A stretch of 64,000 bases of DNA from Deltaproteobacteria bacterium (GCA_016189835.1 JACPRU010000046.1:1-64000); one strand, 5' to 3'; shown: positions 16,822 to 25,950, numbered from the stretch's first letter. The notes: generated by a model not told the origin, from the letters alone. Made by a program: numbers and translations.

Positions 16822-18207
16822 TCAGTGCTGCCTCCCCTCCATCGCCCCCGTGGCCGACTTGAGCCGGCTCTCGGAGTCGATGAGGAAGTTCGCCGAGGTG
16901 ACGACGCGGTCTCCCGCCTGCACGCCGCTGCGCACCTCGACCCAGCCCTCGCCCTTGGCGCCGAGCGCGACTCGCCGCGGCTCGAAGTGGCCGTCGCCGA
17001 GCGCGACGAAGACGAGCTGCTCGGTGCCCGAGTCGAGGATCGCTTCCTCGGGCGCGGCAAGCCGCTCGCCGAGATCGATCTCGAGCTCGACGTCGGCGTA
17101 CATCCCGGGCTTCAGCCGGTAGTCCGGGTTCGGGAACTCGAGCCGGACCTTGTTCGTGCGGGTCTTCTCGTCGAGGTAGGGGTAGACGTAGCTCACCCGC
17201 CCGCGGAACGTCTCGCCGGGGAAATACGAGAGCCGGATCGCCGCCTCCTGTCCGAGACGAACGAACGGCATCTCGTACTCGTAGACGTCGGCGTAGACCC
17301 AGATCCGCGAGAAGTCGGCGACGGTGTAGAGCTCCATCTCCGGCCCCACGTACTTTCCCTCGTAGACCTCGCGGACGGTGACGAAGCCGCGAATCGGCGA
17401 GTGGAGCGTGAGTGCCTTCTTCGGCTCGCCGCGCTCCTCGAGCGCGCGGATCTGCTCCGGGGTGATGTCCCAGTAGAGGAGGCGGTTCCGGGTCGAGGCG
17501 AGGAGCGAGCGCGCGCCGGAGGCGATCTCGACGACCTTGCTCTCGCCGAGATCCTTCACCCCCTTGAGCGCGAGGAGGTATTCCTCCTGCGTGGAGACGA
17601 GCTCGGGGCTGTAGATCGACACCAGAGGCTGCCCCGTCTCCACGAGCTGCCCCGTGTAGTTGACGGAGGTCTTCTCTACCCAGCCCGCGATTTTCGTGTG
17701 GATGTGCCGAACCTGCGTCTCGTCGATCTCGAGACGGCCGACCGTTCGCACGACGCGCTGAAGGCGACGCTTCTCGACCGCGTCGGTCCGGACGCCGGAG
17801 ATCTGTTGCTTGCGCGCCGAGAGGCGGACGGTTCCCTCGGCCATCTCTCCGGACGCGACCTCGTCGGCGTAGGCGGGCACGAGCTGCGCGCCGCAGTCCG
17901 GAGCCACGCCGGGCTCGTCGGAGCGGTACTGCGGGTGCATCGGGTCCTGCCAGTAGAGGATCTTCCGCTCGCCGGTCTTCACTCCGGCTTGGTGGCCCGC
18001 GTGTTCCCCCGCCGGCTTCACCGCCGCGCCCGCAGCGTGCCCCGCATGCCCCTTCTCGAGCGGCGAGACCTCCCGCGGCTGGTCGCTGCAGCCGGATGGG
18101 AGCGCGGCGAAGACCGCGAACAGCGCCCCCATCGCAGTCAGGCCGCGCTGCGCCGGCCGCTTCGGGAATCGTCGTTCGTCTTTCGGGTCACCCATTCTCG
18201 TCCGCAT
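16822..18207 (-). CDS. cusB: RND periplasmic adaptor (membrane fusion lipoprotein), CusB family
   Basis: 461 residues from the ATG at 18207; ATG 18195 is an alternative. A lipoprotein-type signal ends at LPSGC. Residues ~65-105 are His/Met-rich (GHAGHAAGAAVKPAGEHAGH) followed by a heavy-metal-binding domain, YWQDPMHPQYRSDEPGVAPD, where the usual CGM-D-L-V-P reads CGAQLVP. The rest is the barrel-sandwich/beta-barrel/membrane-proximal adaptor fold (GWVEKTSVNYTGQLVETGQPL; SPIRGFVTVREVYEGKYV). It links CusA to the TolC-type channel and may deliver metal. The first codons overlap or abut the stop of the tolC-like gene. Confidence 0.92.
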   Translation of the reverse strand: MRTRMGDPKDERRFPKRPAQRGLTAMGALFAVFAALPSGCSDQPREVSPLEKGHAGHAAGAAVKPAGEHAGHQAGVKTGERKILYWQDPMHPQYRSDEPGVAPDCGAQLVPAYADEVASGEMAEGTVRLSARKQQISGVRTDAVEKRRLQRVVRTVGRLEIDETQVRHIHTKIAGWVEKTSVNYTGQLVETGQPLVSIYSPELVSTQEEYLLALKGVKDLGESKVVEIASGARSLLASTRNRLLYWDITPEQIRALEERGEPKKALTLHSPIRGFVTVREVYEGKYVGPEMELYTVADFSRIWVYADVYEYEMPFVRLGQEAAIRLSYFPGETFRGRVSYVYPYLDEKTRTNKVRLEFPNPDYRLKPGMYADVELEIDLGERLAAPEEAILDSGTEQLVFVALGDGHFEPRRVALGAKGEGWVEVRSGVQAGDRVVTSANFLIDSESRLKSATGAMEGRQH

Positions 18208-18209
18208 CT

Positions 18210-19484
18210 TCACTTTTCCAGCTCCATGCCCACGGTCTCCTCGAGGCGCGCCGCAGCCTTGCCGAGGTTGGCGGCCTCCTCGCGGTAACGCAGCTCGTAG
18301 TCGAGGAGGGTCACGAAGTTGTCGAGGTAGGTGAGAAAATCGACGCGCCCGACCTGATAGCCGGCGGCCGCCGATTCGAGCGCCAGCGTCGCCTGCGGGA
18401 TGATCCCGGCTCGGTAGAGGTCCACGAGCTCTCTCGCGCGCGTCGCCGTCGCGTGGAGGTCGCGCACCCGGGCAAGAACCATCTGGCGCGCGTTTTGCCG
18501 ACCGTCCCGCGCCTGGCCGAGCGTTTCCACCGCCTCCGTCACGCCGTAGCGCTGCTTCCGCCAGAAGTAGAGCGGAAGCTTCACGCCGAGCTGCGTCTCC
18601 CACATGCCGGGAAGCGACTCGCGGTTCATGTAGCCGCCCATCAACATGAAGTCGGGCAGGTACTCGCGTCTGGCGAGCGACAGCGCGCTCTCCCCGCGCC
18701 GCACCGTTTTGGCCGCCTCCTCGAGCATCGGCGAGTGCTTCTCGGCGAGCTCGATGAGCCCTTCGAGCCCGGGCGGGGTCGGCGACTCCGGGATGGACTG
18801 CGGCGTGCCGAGCAGCGCGTCGGCCGGGCGGTTCAGGATGCCGTTCAGCTCCGCCTCGGCGCTCGCCTTCTTCTGCTCGAGGTCGACCAGGCGGTCGACG
18901 AGCTTCGAGATTTCGACCTGGGCCTTGAGAACGTCCTGCTGGATCCCCTGGCCGGTCTGGTAGCGAGCCTCGACGCTCTTCTCGAATTTCTCGAGAATCG
19001 CCTTGCTCCTCCTGACGACGTCGATCGACTGATGGACGAAGAGAAGCTCTCGAAACGCGACCTTGAGCCGGGCGATCACGCCGAGCGTCGTCGCCCGCAG
19101 GCGCGCGCGCTCCTCCGCGGCCTCGAACGACGCGATCTCCTCGCGCAAGCGGAGCTTCCCCGGGAACGGCACCTCCTGCGTCAACGCAAGCGACGCCTGG
19201 CTCATGATCTCGTCGCCGAGCGTCAGCCGGTCGAAGCCGTCATTGCGGTAGCCGACCGTGACCGTCGGGTCCGGAAGCGATCCCCGCTGTGAAGGGCGCG
19301 CCTCGGCGGCTCGGAGCTTCTGCTCGGCGGCTCGGATCTCAGGGTTCACCCGCCTCGCGTGATCGACGAGGTCGGGGAGGCGGATGACGCTCGAGAGGTC
19401 GGCGCCGCCTTCAGCCGCATCCTGCGCCGGCGCGCCGCCCACCGACAGCGCGACGGCGATCGCGAGAAGGATGAGTACTCTCAT
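18210..19484 (-). CDS. TolC-family outer membrane efflux channel (CusC-like)
   Basis: 424 residues with a signal peptide (MRVLILLAIAVALSVGGAPA). Two OEP repeats with long coiled coils are visible: RVNPEIRAAEQKLRAAEAR...SLPDPTVTVGYR and the second half starting GLIELAEKHSPMLEEAAKTV, each ending in helical hairpin sequence. It should form the trimeric outer membrane duct for CusBA. AAGGGAACAAG precedes the ATG, and a 30-codon frame overlaps the start by ATGA. Confidence 0.9.
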   Translation of the reverse strand: MRVLILLAIAVALSVGGAPAQDAAEGGADLSSVIRLPDLVDHARRVNPEIRAAEQKLRAAEARPSQRGSLPDPTVTVGYRNDGFDRLTLGDEIMSQASLALTQEVPFPGKLRLREEIASFEAAEERARLRATTLGVIARLKVAFRELLFVHQSIDVVRRSKAILEKFEKSVEARYQTGQGIQQDVLKAQVEISKLVDRLVDLEQKKASAEAELNGILNRPADALLGTPQSIPESPTPPGLEGLIELAEKHSPMLEEAAKTVRRGESALSLARREYLPDFMLMGGYMNRESLPGMWETQLGVKLPLYFWRKQRYGVTEAVETLGQARDGRQNARQMVLARVRDLHATATRARELVDLYRAGIIPQATLALESAAAGYQVGRVDFLTYLDNFVTLLDYELRYREEAANLGKAAARLEETVGMELEK

Positions 19485-19573
19485 CTTGTTCCCTTCTTCT
19501 GCTGTTCCGCCGCCATCTCGCGGTGCTCGCCAGCGAGGAGCCGCGCCCCCGAAGTTCCCTGCCGGGCGATCAT
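19481..19573 (-). CDS. 30-residue ORF overlapping the tolC start
   Basis: An ATG with AAGGATCGC upstream opens a 30-codon frame whose stop overlaps the TolC gene start (ATGA). The peptide contains LLAGEHREMAAEQQKKG. AGEHRE occurs just after the signal peptide of the exported protein at 9004-9360, so this may be a remnant of a third copy of that family or a coupling leader peptide. Weakly supported. Confidence 0.35.
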   Translation of the reverse strand: MIARQGTSGARLLAGEHREMAAEQQKKGTR

Positions 19574-19586
19574 GCGATCCTTCGCC

Positions 19587-20009
19587 TCATTTCTTCTCTT
19601 CGATCGTGCCGGCGAAGATCACCCCGGTCGAGGGGTAGTACCTCCCGAACACGACGACCTCCTTGCCGTGGAGATCTGCGGAGTTGATCCGGTCCGCCAC
19701 CTCAGGGGTTCCCGCCAGGAGCGGGTGGATCATCCATCCCTCGTCCATCGAGAGTGCGTGGCGGTGTCCCTCCTTTTCGCACTGCTTCATCGCCTCCGGA
19801 CCCGGCTTCAGGTCACAGCGCAGGCAGACGAGCTTGCCGCGGAACTGACCGGTGCGAACGATCGAGCCCGCGTAGAAGCTCGACATCTCGGGCCGCGATC
19901 CCTCTCGGGAACCCGGAGCAGAGTGTTCGCCCTGCGCACGCGCCGCTGCCGGCGCTCCCAGCGAAGCAGCCAAGGCGATCACGGTCGCCAGTAACCGAAC
20001 GTGTTTCAT
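19587..20009 (-). CDS. Exported protein with CxxC and Cys/His motif, metal-cluster associated
   Basis: 140 residues, signal peptide to about residue 25 (LLATVIALAASLGAPAAARA). The core is VCLRCDLKPGPEAMKQCEKEGHRHALSMDEGWMIHPLL in parts: a CxxC, a third Cys and a GHRHAL segment that together look like a metal or haem/thiol site. The C-terminal SADLHGKEVVVFGRYYPSTGVIFAGTI resembles a small beta barrel. I recall similar unnamed proteins near RND metal efflux genes. GAGGAGGATCC before the ATG is a good ribosome site. Confidence 0.75.
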   Translation of the reverse strand: MKHVRLLATVIALAASLGAPAAARAQGEHSAPGSREGSRPEMSSFYAGSIVRTGQFRGKLVCLRCDLKPGPEAMKQCEKEGHRHALSMDEGWMIHPLLAGTPEVADRINSADLHGKEVVVFGRYYPSTGVIFAGTIEEKK

Positions 20010-20152
20010 GATGGATCCTCCTCTCGTCCTTTCGGCGAGCAGGGCGCCCCGGGTCCTTCAGGATCAGAGCGCACACCCGCGCATTCTCCAGGGGTGCGGG
20101 CACCTCCACGGGAGTCCGCCAACACCGGGGTCAGGCGGCGTCGAAGTGAGGT

Positions 20153-20563
20153 CTAGATTCGGAAGGAGACGTTACGGAGGTAAGTCGGCGGGCCGAGAGC
20201 GCGAATACTCCGTCGAGAGGACGCGTCGGCGAGCACGGAACAGATCGCCGCGGGCGGCCAGATCGACGGAGCGGCGAGCGAAGGCTGCGGGGCAATCCCC
20301 GGCTGTGACGTCGGAGCGAAGGCACGCTTGCCGGTGACCTCGCAGCAGGTCGAAGCCGGCGCGGCGGGATGCTCGTGATGGGCCGCAGCCGGCGCGACAT
20401 CGCGCTGGCCGCTCTGCGCGTGGTGATCGACGTGGTGCCTGGTGACACCAAGGATTTCACACCCTTCCGCGTCGAGGCAGAACGAGCTGATGTAGGGGAT
20501 CCAGGCGAACGCGAGTAGCCCGACGATCGACCTGAACGTCACGGCTTTGCGGAATCTGCCCAT
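20153..20563 (-). CDS. Membrane-anchored His/Cys-rich small protein
   Basis: 136 residues from the ATG at 20563. An N-terminal hydrophobic segment (SIVGLLAFAWIPYISSFCL) is followed by DAEGCEILGVTRHHVDHHAQSG, AAAHHEHPAAPASTCCEV: seven His and four Cys in 60 residues, consistent with a periplasmic metal (copper) binding stretch. The rest is Pro/Ala rich and without motif. It is the first gene of the codirectional metal cluster, and promoter elements are expected in 20564-20770. Family unknown. Confidence 0.6.
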   Translation of the reverse strand: MGRFRKAVTFRSIVGLLAFAWIPYISSFCLDAEGCEILGVTRHHVDHHAQSGQRDVAPAAAHHEHPAAPASTCCEVTGKRAFAPTSQPGIAPQPSLAAPSIWPPAAICSVLADASSRRSIRALGPPTYLRNVSFRI

Positions 20564-20772
20564 GGCTCTTGATCGAGGGATAGCATCTTGCGTGCCGAGA
20601 GTCGACGGGGCGCTAGCTGCCTGACATCTCATCAAGCCTGCCGGATTCGCGCCTCACATTTGAGAACCCCGCTCGCCGGGATTCCCGTAGTTGAGAATCT
20701 CGCGGAGGTTCAGAACCGCCGACGAAGACTCGTCCGCACCGATCAAACGGGCCCCGCCCTGATCGGTCGAGG

Positions 20773-20807
20773 GGACGCTCCTGCGGTCTTCTCCCGCAGG
20801 GGCGTCC
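20773..20807 (-). terminator. Hairpin downstream of ihfA
   Basis: GGACGCTCCTGCGG (20773-20786) pairs with CCGCAGGGGCGTCC (20794-20807) with one wobble and a 7-base loop. It lies 13 bases after the ihfA stop. There is no T run on the minus strand, so termination is plausible but not proven. A second inverted repeat, ACCGATCA/TGATCGGT (20738-20745/20760-20767), follows. Confidence 0.55.
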
Positions 20808-20820
20808 TTCGGCCCGCCCA

Positions 20821-21123
20821 TCATGCCGCGCTCGCCGTGTTGATCGTCTTCTTCAGCACCTGGCTCGGCTTGAACGACAGCACGCGACGGCCGGAGATCA
20901 CGATCTCCTCGCCGGTCTGCGGATTTCGCCCCTTGCGCGGGCGCTTGCTGTGGACGACGAAGTTGCCGAAGCCGGAGATCTTCACCTTCTCCCCGTGCTC
21001 GAGGTGCTGCTTGATGATCTCGAAGATCGACTCGACGACCTCGGCCGCGTCCTTCTTCGAGAAGCCGTCCTTCTCGACCTTCTCGTAGATGCGTTCGACG
21101 ATCTCCGCCTTGGTCATCGCCAT
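20821..21123 (-). CDS. ihfA: Integration host factor alpha subunit
   Basis: 100 residues of the HU/IHF DNA-bending family. KISGFGNFVVHSKRPRKGRNPQTGEEIVISGRRVLSFKPSQVLK contains the DNA-inserting beta arm with RNPQTGEEI and Pro at the arm tip, as in IhfA. Its place straight after pheT is the conserved proteobacterial order, which supports IhfA over HU. A hairpin follows. Confidence 0.93.
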   Translation of the reverse strand: MAMTKAEIVERIYEKVEKDGFSKKDAAEVVESIFEIIKQHLEHGEKVKISGFGNFVVHSKRPRKGRNPQTGEEIVISGRRVLSFKPSQVLKKTINTASAA

Positions 21124-21168
21124 GGCTTCACCCGCCTGTCCGGCGCCGCGCCCGGTCCGCGGCGGCCC

Positions 21169-23568
21169 TCACCCACGCAGCTCCACCCCGAGCTGGCGAG
21201 TCACTCGCTCGATCAGGCTCCGATGCAGTCGATTCACCTCTTCGTCGGTCAGGGTGCGGTCGGCGGCGCGGTAGGCGATGGAGTAAGCGAGACTCTTCTT
21301 TCCTGGCGGCAGCGGGCTGCCGCGGTAGAGATCGAACAACCGCGCACTCTCGACCGGCAAGTCGGAACATGCCGCGATGGCATCGAGTACCTGCTGGGCT
21401 TCGAATCCTTCATCCGCCACGATCGCCAGGTCGCGGATGACCGTGGGGTACTTCGGAAGCGTCTGGAACGCGACGCGGCGCGGAGCATAGGATTCGAGCT
21501 TTTCGAAGTCAAGTTCGAGCGCCCACGTCTCGGCGTCGAGATCGGCGGCTCGCGCCACCTCGGGATGAAGCCCGCCGACGTAGCCGAGCACCTCCCCGCC
21601 GCGCTTCACCCACGCCGATTTCCCCGGATGGAGGAACGGGGGAACGTCCTGTCGGGTCCACTGCGCCGCGTCGATGCGCAGGGCGGCGAGGATCGCCTCG
21701 ACGACGCCCTTGGCGTCGTAGAACGATTCGCTGCGGTTCTCGCGCGCGAGGCCGCGCGGCGGCAGTGGGCCGAGCAGCACGCCGCCGAGCGCCTGGCGCT
21801 CGCGCACCGCGCCGTCGGTCCAGAACACGGTGCCGAGCTCGCCGAGGCGAATCCACGCCTCGCCCTGCCGACGGTTGCGCGCCGCCGCCGCCAGCAGGTT
21901 GGGCAGCAGGCTGCGGCGCATCTCCGAGGCCTCGCTGCTCAACGGATTGTGCACGCGCACCGGCTCGGCCCCCGCGGGGGCGAGGCCGGGGATGCGCCGG
22001 TTCCACTGCGCCGCGGTGAACCTGAGGCAGGTGACTTCGTTCATTCCTTGCGCGGCGAGCAGCCCGCGAACCCGTCCCGCGAGGCTCGCCGCCGCCCCGT
22101 CGCGCGCCGCGGCTCCGAGCGCCGCGCGCGGCAGCGTGGCCGGGATGCGGTCGTAACCCGCCAGCCGCGCGATCTCCTCGATGAAGTCCGCTTCGCGCGT
22201 CAGGTCCGAGCGGTACGAAGGAGGCCGGCAGAGGTAGCCGCCGCGCCCGGTCGCCTTCACGCTGGCCGACACCCGGCGCAGGCTCTGCCCGATCTCCGCG
22301 AGCGGCAGCGACGTGCCGAGCAGGCGGTTCGCGCGGTCGCTGCGCACCAGCACCTCGATCGGCGCGGCGGGGCTCGGATAGGCCTCGACGCCGCCGGCCG
22401 CCACCTGTCCGCGCGTCAAGCGGGCGAGCAGCTCGGCGGCGCGCGCCGCCGCCGCCGGGACGCCCTCGACGTCGACGCCGCGCTCGAAGCGCAGCGACGC
22501 CTCGCTGCGCAGGCCGAGGCGCCGGGACGTGCGCCGCACCGTGGCGGGCGTGAAGTAGGCCGACTCGAGCACGACCTCGCAGGTCGAGGCGCCCACCGCG
22601 CTGCCCGCGCCGCCCATCACCCCGGCGAGCGCCACCGGGCCCTCCGCGTCGGCGATCACCAGATCGTCCGGCTCGAGCGGCCGGTCGATCTCGTCGAGCG
22701 TGCGCAGCCGGAGAGCTGCGCCAGCGCGGCGCACGACGAGCACGGCGCCGCGGATCCCGGCGAGGTCGAAGGCGTGCAGCGGCTGGCCGCGCTCGAGCAT
22801 CACGTAATTCGTCACGTCGACGACGTTGTTGATCGCGCGCATGCCGAGCGCCTCGAGGCGGCTGCGCAGCCACAGCGGCGAGGGCGCGACCCGCACGCCG
22901 CCGACCACTCGGGCGACGTAGCGCCCGCAGAGGTCGGGGTCGCGGATCTCCACGCGCACGCGCTCCGCCGCCGGCGGCGCTTTCTCGGCGAGGCGCGGTG
23001 CGGGCACCCGCAGGCGCGCTCCGGTGAGCGCCGCCAGCTCCCGAGCGATGCCGAGAATCGACAGACAATCGCCGCGGTTCGGGGTGATCGCCAGGTCGAG
23101 CACGGTATCCGCCGTGTCGAGGATCGCGGCCAGCGAGGTACCCGGCTCGGCGCCGGCGTCGAGCCGCATCACGCCGCTGTGGTCGTCCGAGATGCCGATC
23201 TCGCGTTCGGAGAGCAGCACGCCCGCCGAGGCGAGGCCGCGGATCTCCACGCTCTCCACCCGGGTCCCGTCGGCGAGCGTCGCCCCTGGCAGCGCCACCG
23301 CGACGCGCAGTCCGGCATCGAGGTTCGGCGCGCCGGAGACGACTCGCAGCGTGCCCTCCGCGCCGACGTCCACGGTGCAGACCGAGAGCTCGTCGGCGTT
23401 CGGATGACGCTCGAGGCCGACGATCCGGCCGGCGATCATGCGATCGAACGTGCCGCGCGACTCGACCCCCTCGACCTCGAGCCCGGCCATGGTCAGCCGC
23501 TCCGCCAGCTCCGCCGTCGACAGCTCCACGGCGACGAACTCGCGCAGCCAGTTCAGCGAGACCTTCAA
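21169..23568 (-). CDS. pheT: Phenylalanyl-tRNA synthetase, beta subunit
   Basis: 799 residues. Domains in order: start MKVSLNWLREFV-type helix, tRNA-binding OB fold (~40-150, VVSGAPNLDAGLRVAVALPGA), B3/B4 editing region, B5, a class II core-like fold, and the C-terminal ferredoxin-fold anticodon-binding domain (FQTLPKYPTVIRDLAIVAD to VNRLHRSLIERV). The start is a TTG at 23568 overlapping the pheS stop (TTGA), so translation is coupled. The 880-residue track ORF extends into pheS antisense frames and is wrong. Confidence 0.95.
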   Translation of the reverse strand: MKVSLNWLREFVAVELSTAELAERLTMAGLEVEGVESRGTFDRMIAGRIVGLERHPNADELSVCTVDVGAEGTLRVVSGAPNLDAGLRVAVALPGATLADGTRVESVEIRGLASAGVLLSEREIGISDDHSGVMRLDAGAEPGTSLAAILDTADTVLDLAITPNRGDCLSILGIARELAALTGARLRVPAPRLAEKAPPAAERVRVEIRDPDLCGRYVARVVGGVRVAPSPLWLRSRLEALGMRAINNVVDVTNYVMLERGQPLHAFDLAGIRGAVLVVRRAGAALRLRTLDEIDRPLEPDDLVIADAEGPVALAGVMGGAGSAVGASTCEVVLESAYFTPATVRRTSRRLGLRSEASLRFERGVDVEGVPAAAARAAELLARLTRGQVAAGGVEAYPSPAAPIEVLVRSDRANRLLGTSLPLAEIGQSLRRVSASVKATGRGGYLCRPPSYRSDLTREADFIEEIARLAGYDRIPATLPRAALGAAARDGAAASLAGRVRGLLAAQGMNEVTCLRFTAAQWNRRIPGLAPAGAEPVRVHNPLSSEASEMRRSLLPNLLAAAARNRRQGEAWIRLGELGTVFWTDGAVRERQALGGVLLGPLPPRGLARENRSESFYDAKGVVEAILAALRIDAAQWTRQDVPPFLHPGKSAWVKRGGEVLGYVGGLHPEVARAADLDAETWALELDFEKLESYAPRRVAFQTLPKYPTVIRDLAIVADEGFEAQQVLDAIAACSDLPVESARLFDLYRGSPLPPGKKSLAYSIAYRAADRTLTDEEVNRLHRSLIERVTRQLGVELRG

Positions 23569-24602
23569 AATTGCCTCAGGAAGCGCAGGTCGTTCTCGTA
23601 GAAGAGCCGAATGTCGCCGATGCCGTGCTTGAGCATCGCCAGCCGCTCCACCCCCAGGCCGAACGCGAAGCCGGAGAACTTCTCCGGGTCGTAGCCGACG
23701 AACCGGAAGACGTTGGGATCGATCATCCCCGAGCCGAGGATCTCGAGCCACCCGGAGCGCTTGCAGACGCGGCAGGGCGAGCCGTCGGGCAGCACGCCGC
23801 TCGCGGCGCACATCACGCAGCCGATGTCGACCTCGGCCGAAGGCTCGGTGAAGGGGAAGAAGCTCGGCCGGAAGCGCAGCGGGATGCGCGGCCCGAAGAA
23901 CGCGTGCACGAACTCCGAAAGCACGCCCTTCAAGTCCCCGAACGTGACCGCCTCGTCGACGAAGAAGCCCTCGACCTGCAGGAAGTTCGGCGAGTGCGTG
24001 ACGTCGTCATCGTGGCGGTAGACGACGCCGGGAGCGATCACCCGCAGCGGCGGCTGGCGCGACTCCATGACGCGGATCTGCACCGGGGAGGTGTGCGTGC
24101 GCAGCACGCGGTCCTCCGCCACGAAGAACGTGTCGTGCATGTCCCGCGCCGGGTGATCGCGCGGAATGTTGAGCGCCTCGAAGTTGTGGTAGTCGTCCTC
24201 GACCTCCGGTCCGGTCTCCACGCCGAACCCCATCTCCGCGAAGATCGAGGTGATCTGGTCGAGCACCTGCGTGAGCGGGTGGAGGTGGCCGTGCGCGGAT
24301 CGGATGCCGGGCAGGGTGACGTCGAGCCGCTCTTCGGCGAGGCTCTTGGCCTGCCGCGCGTCCGCCAGCCGCCGGCGCAGCGCGCCGAGCCGCTCCTCGA
24401 CCGCCGTCTTGACGGCGTTGGCCAGCTCGCCCATCGCCGGCCGCTCCGCCGCGGCAACCTCGCGCATGCCGCGCAGCACCGCGGTCAGCTCGCCCTTGCG
24501 CCCGAGGTAGCGCAGGCGAGTCTGATCGAGGGCGGCCTCGTCCTCGCAGCGCTCGAGATCGGCCAGCGCCGCCTGGCGGATGCGTTCGAGATCAGCGCGC
24601 AC
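23565..24602 (-). CDS. pheS: Phenylalanyl-tRNA synthetase, alpha subunit
   Basis: The catalytic subunit that, with PheT, charges tRNA-Phe. 345 residues from the GTG at 24602; the ATG at 24674 in the track would add 24 atypical residues. N-terminal coiled-coil domain, then class II motifs: motif 1 around GHLHPLTQVLDQI, motif 2 HTSPVQIRVM, motif 3 GFAFGLGVERLAMLKHGI. A CVMCAAS...CRVCKRSGWLEILG four-cysteine site is present, as in many bacterial PheS. No clear Shine-Dalgarno is seen before the GTG. Confidence 0.93.
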   Translation of the reverse strand: MRADLERIRQAALADLERCEDEAALDQTRLRYLGRKGELTAVLRGMREVAAAERPAMGELANAVKTAVEERLGALRRRLADARQAKSLAEERLDVTLPGIRSAHGHLHPLTQVLDQITSIFAEMGFGVETGPEVEDDYHNFEALNIPRDHPARDMHDTFFVAEDRVLRTHTSPVQIRVMESRQPPLRVIAPGVVYRHDDDVTHSPNFLQVEGFFVDEAVTFGDLKGVLSEFVHAFFGPRIPLRFRPSFFPFTEPSAEVDIGCVMCAASGVLPDGSPCRVCKRSGWLEILGSGMIDPNVFRFVGYDPEKFSGFAFGLGVERLAMLKHGIGDIRLFYENDLRFLRQF

Positions 24603-24781
24603 TGGGCTTACCCGGGAGGAACCGCCGCGCCGCCGATTCGCCGCAATCCCACTTTCTCGTGCACCCGCGGCCACGCCGGCTCGGCTTCGCCGAACACGCT
24701 GCGATCGTCTTTCCTCTTTGCGGTGTGCGGCCGGAGCCGCCTGCGGGCGATCCGCAGGACCGCCTGCCGTTCATGCGTTCT

Positions 24782-25138
24782 TCAGGCGGCGAGCTTGGAT
24801 TTGGCGAGCGAAGCGATCTCGCCGAACGCCGCCGGGTCGCGCACTGCGAGATCGGCCAACATCTTGCGGTCCACCTCGACACCGGCCTGCTTCAGGCCCG
24901 AGATCAACGCCCGATAGGTGATCCCGTTGTCGCGCGCCGCGGCGTTGATGCGCACGATCCACAGGCTGCGGAAGCTGCGCTTGCGCGCCTTGCGGTCGCG
25001 ATAGGCGTAGACCAGCGCCTTCTCGACCGTGGAACGCGCCTGGCGATAGTTCTTCCGGCCGCCGATCACTCCCTTGGCGAGCTTGCGGAGCTTCTTGTGA
25101 CGGCGACGGAGCTTGGTTCCTCGTTTGGCTCTCGGCAT
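24782..25138 (-). CDS. rplT: 50S ribosomal protein L20
   Basis: 118 residues, standard length. [23 protein letters not shown] is the extended basic tail, followed by [22 protein letters not shown], the family signature. L20 binds 23S rRNA early in assembly and in many bacteria represses the rpmI-rplT part of the infC operon. It follows rpmI by 27 bases. Between rplT and pheS (24603-24781) there is a 7-bp hairpin (CCTGCGG/CCGCAGG at 24740-24758) but no T run. Confidence 0.97.
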   Translation of the reverse strand: MPRAKRGTKLRRRHKKLRKLAKGVIGGRKNYRQARSTVEKALVYAYRDRKARKRSFRSLWIVRINAAARDNGITYRALISGLKQAGVEVDRKMLADLAVRDPAAFGEIASLAKSKLAA

Positions 25139-25165
25139 CGGCAGAACTCCTTCGGGCCCGGTCGG

Positions 25166-25363
25166 CTAGAGATAGGGAAGGAGCCGCTTGACGGCCCGTT
25201 CGTCGGCGGCGGACACCATGCCCGACTGGCGGAGCTGGCGCTTTCGCTTGCGCGACTTGGTGGTGAGGATGTGGCGCTTGTAGGCGCGGCTGCGCTTGAC
25301 CCGGCCGCTGCCGGTCACCCGGAACCGCTTGGCGGCGCCCCGCTTGGTCTTCATCTTCGGCAT
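25166..25363 (-). CDS. rpmI: 50S ribosomal protein L35
   Basis: 65 residues: [20 protein letters not shown] and [18 protein letters not shown] are the L35 signatures. Too short for the track's own frame, where it appears as the C-terminal end of a 263-residue artefact. It sits between infC and rplT as usual. Confidence 0.96.
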   Translation of the reverse strand: MPKMKTKRGAAKRFRVTGSGRVKRSRAYKRHILTTKSRKRKRQLRQSGMVSAADERAVKRLLPYL

Positions 25364-25431
25364 CGAACCCGTCTCCTCGCTCAAACCGCCGACGTATACC
25401 ACATCCGGCGGCGCCGGCCAGAGCCCGGCGG

Positions 25432-25950
25432 CTACTTCGGGACCACCATCATCGACATATTGCGCCCCTCGAGGCGCGGCCTGAGCTCCTGGCTGGCGAC
25501 GTCCTCGATCTTGCCCATCACCAGATCGAGCATCTCCTTGCCCTTCTCCGGGTGCGTGATCGCCCGCCCGCGGAAGAACACCGAAACCTTGACCCGCATC
25601 CCCTCGGACAGGAAGCGCCGGATGTGGTTCACCTTGAAGGCCACGTCGTGGTCGTCGGTCTGCGAGCCGAGCTTCACTTCCTTGACGACCACCCGGGTCG
25701 CCTTCTTCTTCGACTCCGCGGCTTTCTTCCGCTGCATGTAGCGGAACTTGCCGTAGTCCATGATCCGGCAGACCGGCGGCACCGCGGTGGGCGCCACCTC
25801 GACGAGGTCGAGGCTCCGCTGGTTGGCGATCTCCAACGCGCGCGGCAGCGGCACGACGTTCTGCGTGCCGTCGACGTCGATCAGGCGCACTTCGCGGGCT
25901 CGGATCTGCTGGTTGATGCGGACGCTGGGTGTGGGCAATGGCCTCGAGAT
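25432..25950 (-). CDS. infC: Translation initiation factor IF-3
   Basis: IF-3 checks the start codon on the 30S subunit and prevents premature 50S joining. N-domain [19 protein letters not shown] and linker, then C-domain ([34 protein letters not shown]). I start it at an ATC codon at 25950 (172 residues, M-S-R-P-L-P-T-P): AGGAGGTGA lies about five bases upstream. The TTG at 25938 in the track is about 15 bases away from that site. AUU/AUC/AUA starts are characteristic of infC and allow IF-3 to repress its own synthesis. Confidence 0.93.
   Translation of the reverse strand: MSRPLPTPSVRINQQIRAREVRLIDVDGTQNVVPLPRALEIANQRSLDLVEVAPTAVPPVCRIMDYGKFRYMQRKKAAESKKKATRVVVKEVKLGSQTDDHDVAFKVNHIRRFLSEGMRVKVSVFFRGRAITHPEKGKEMLDLVMGKIEDVASQELRPRLEGRNMSMMVVPK

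Noticed and set aside
24603-24781. T-box riboswitch or phe attenuator upstream of pheS
   Set aside because: Only one 7-bp hairpin without T run; no Phe-rich leader peptide or T-box sequence found.
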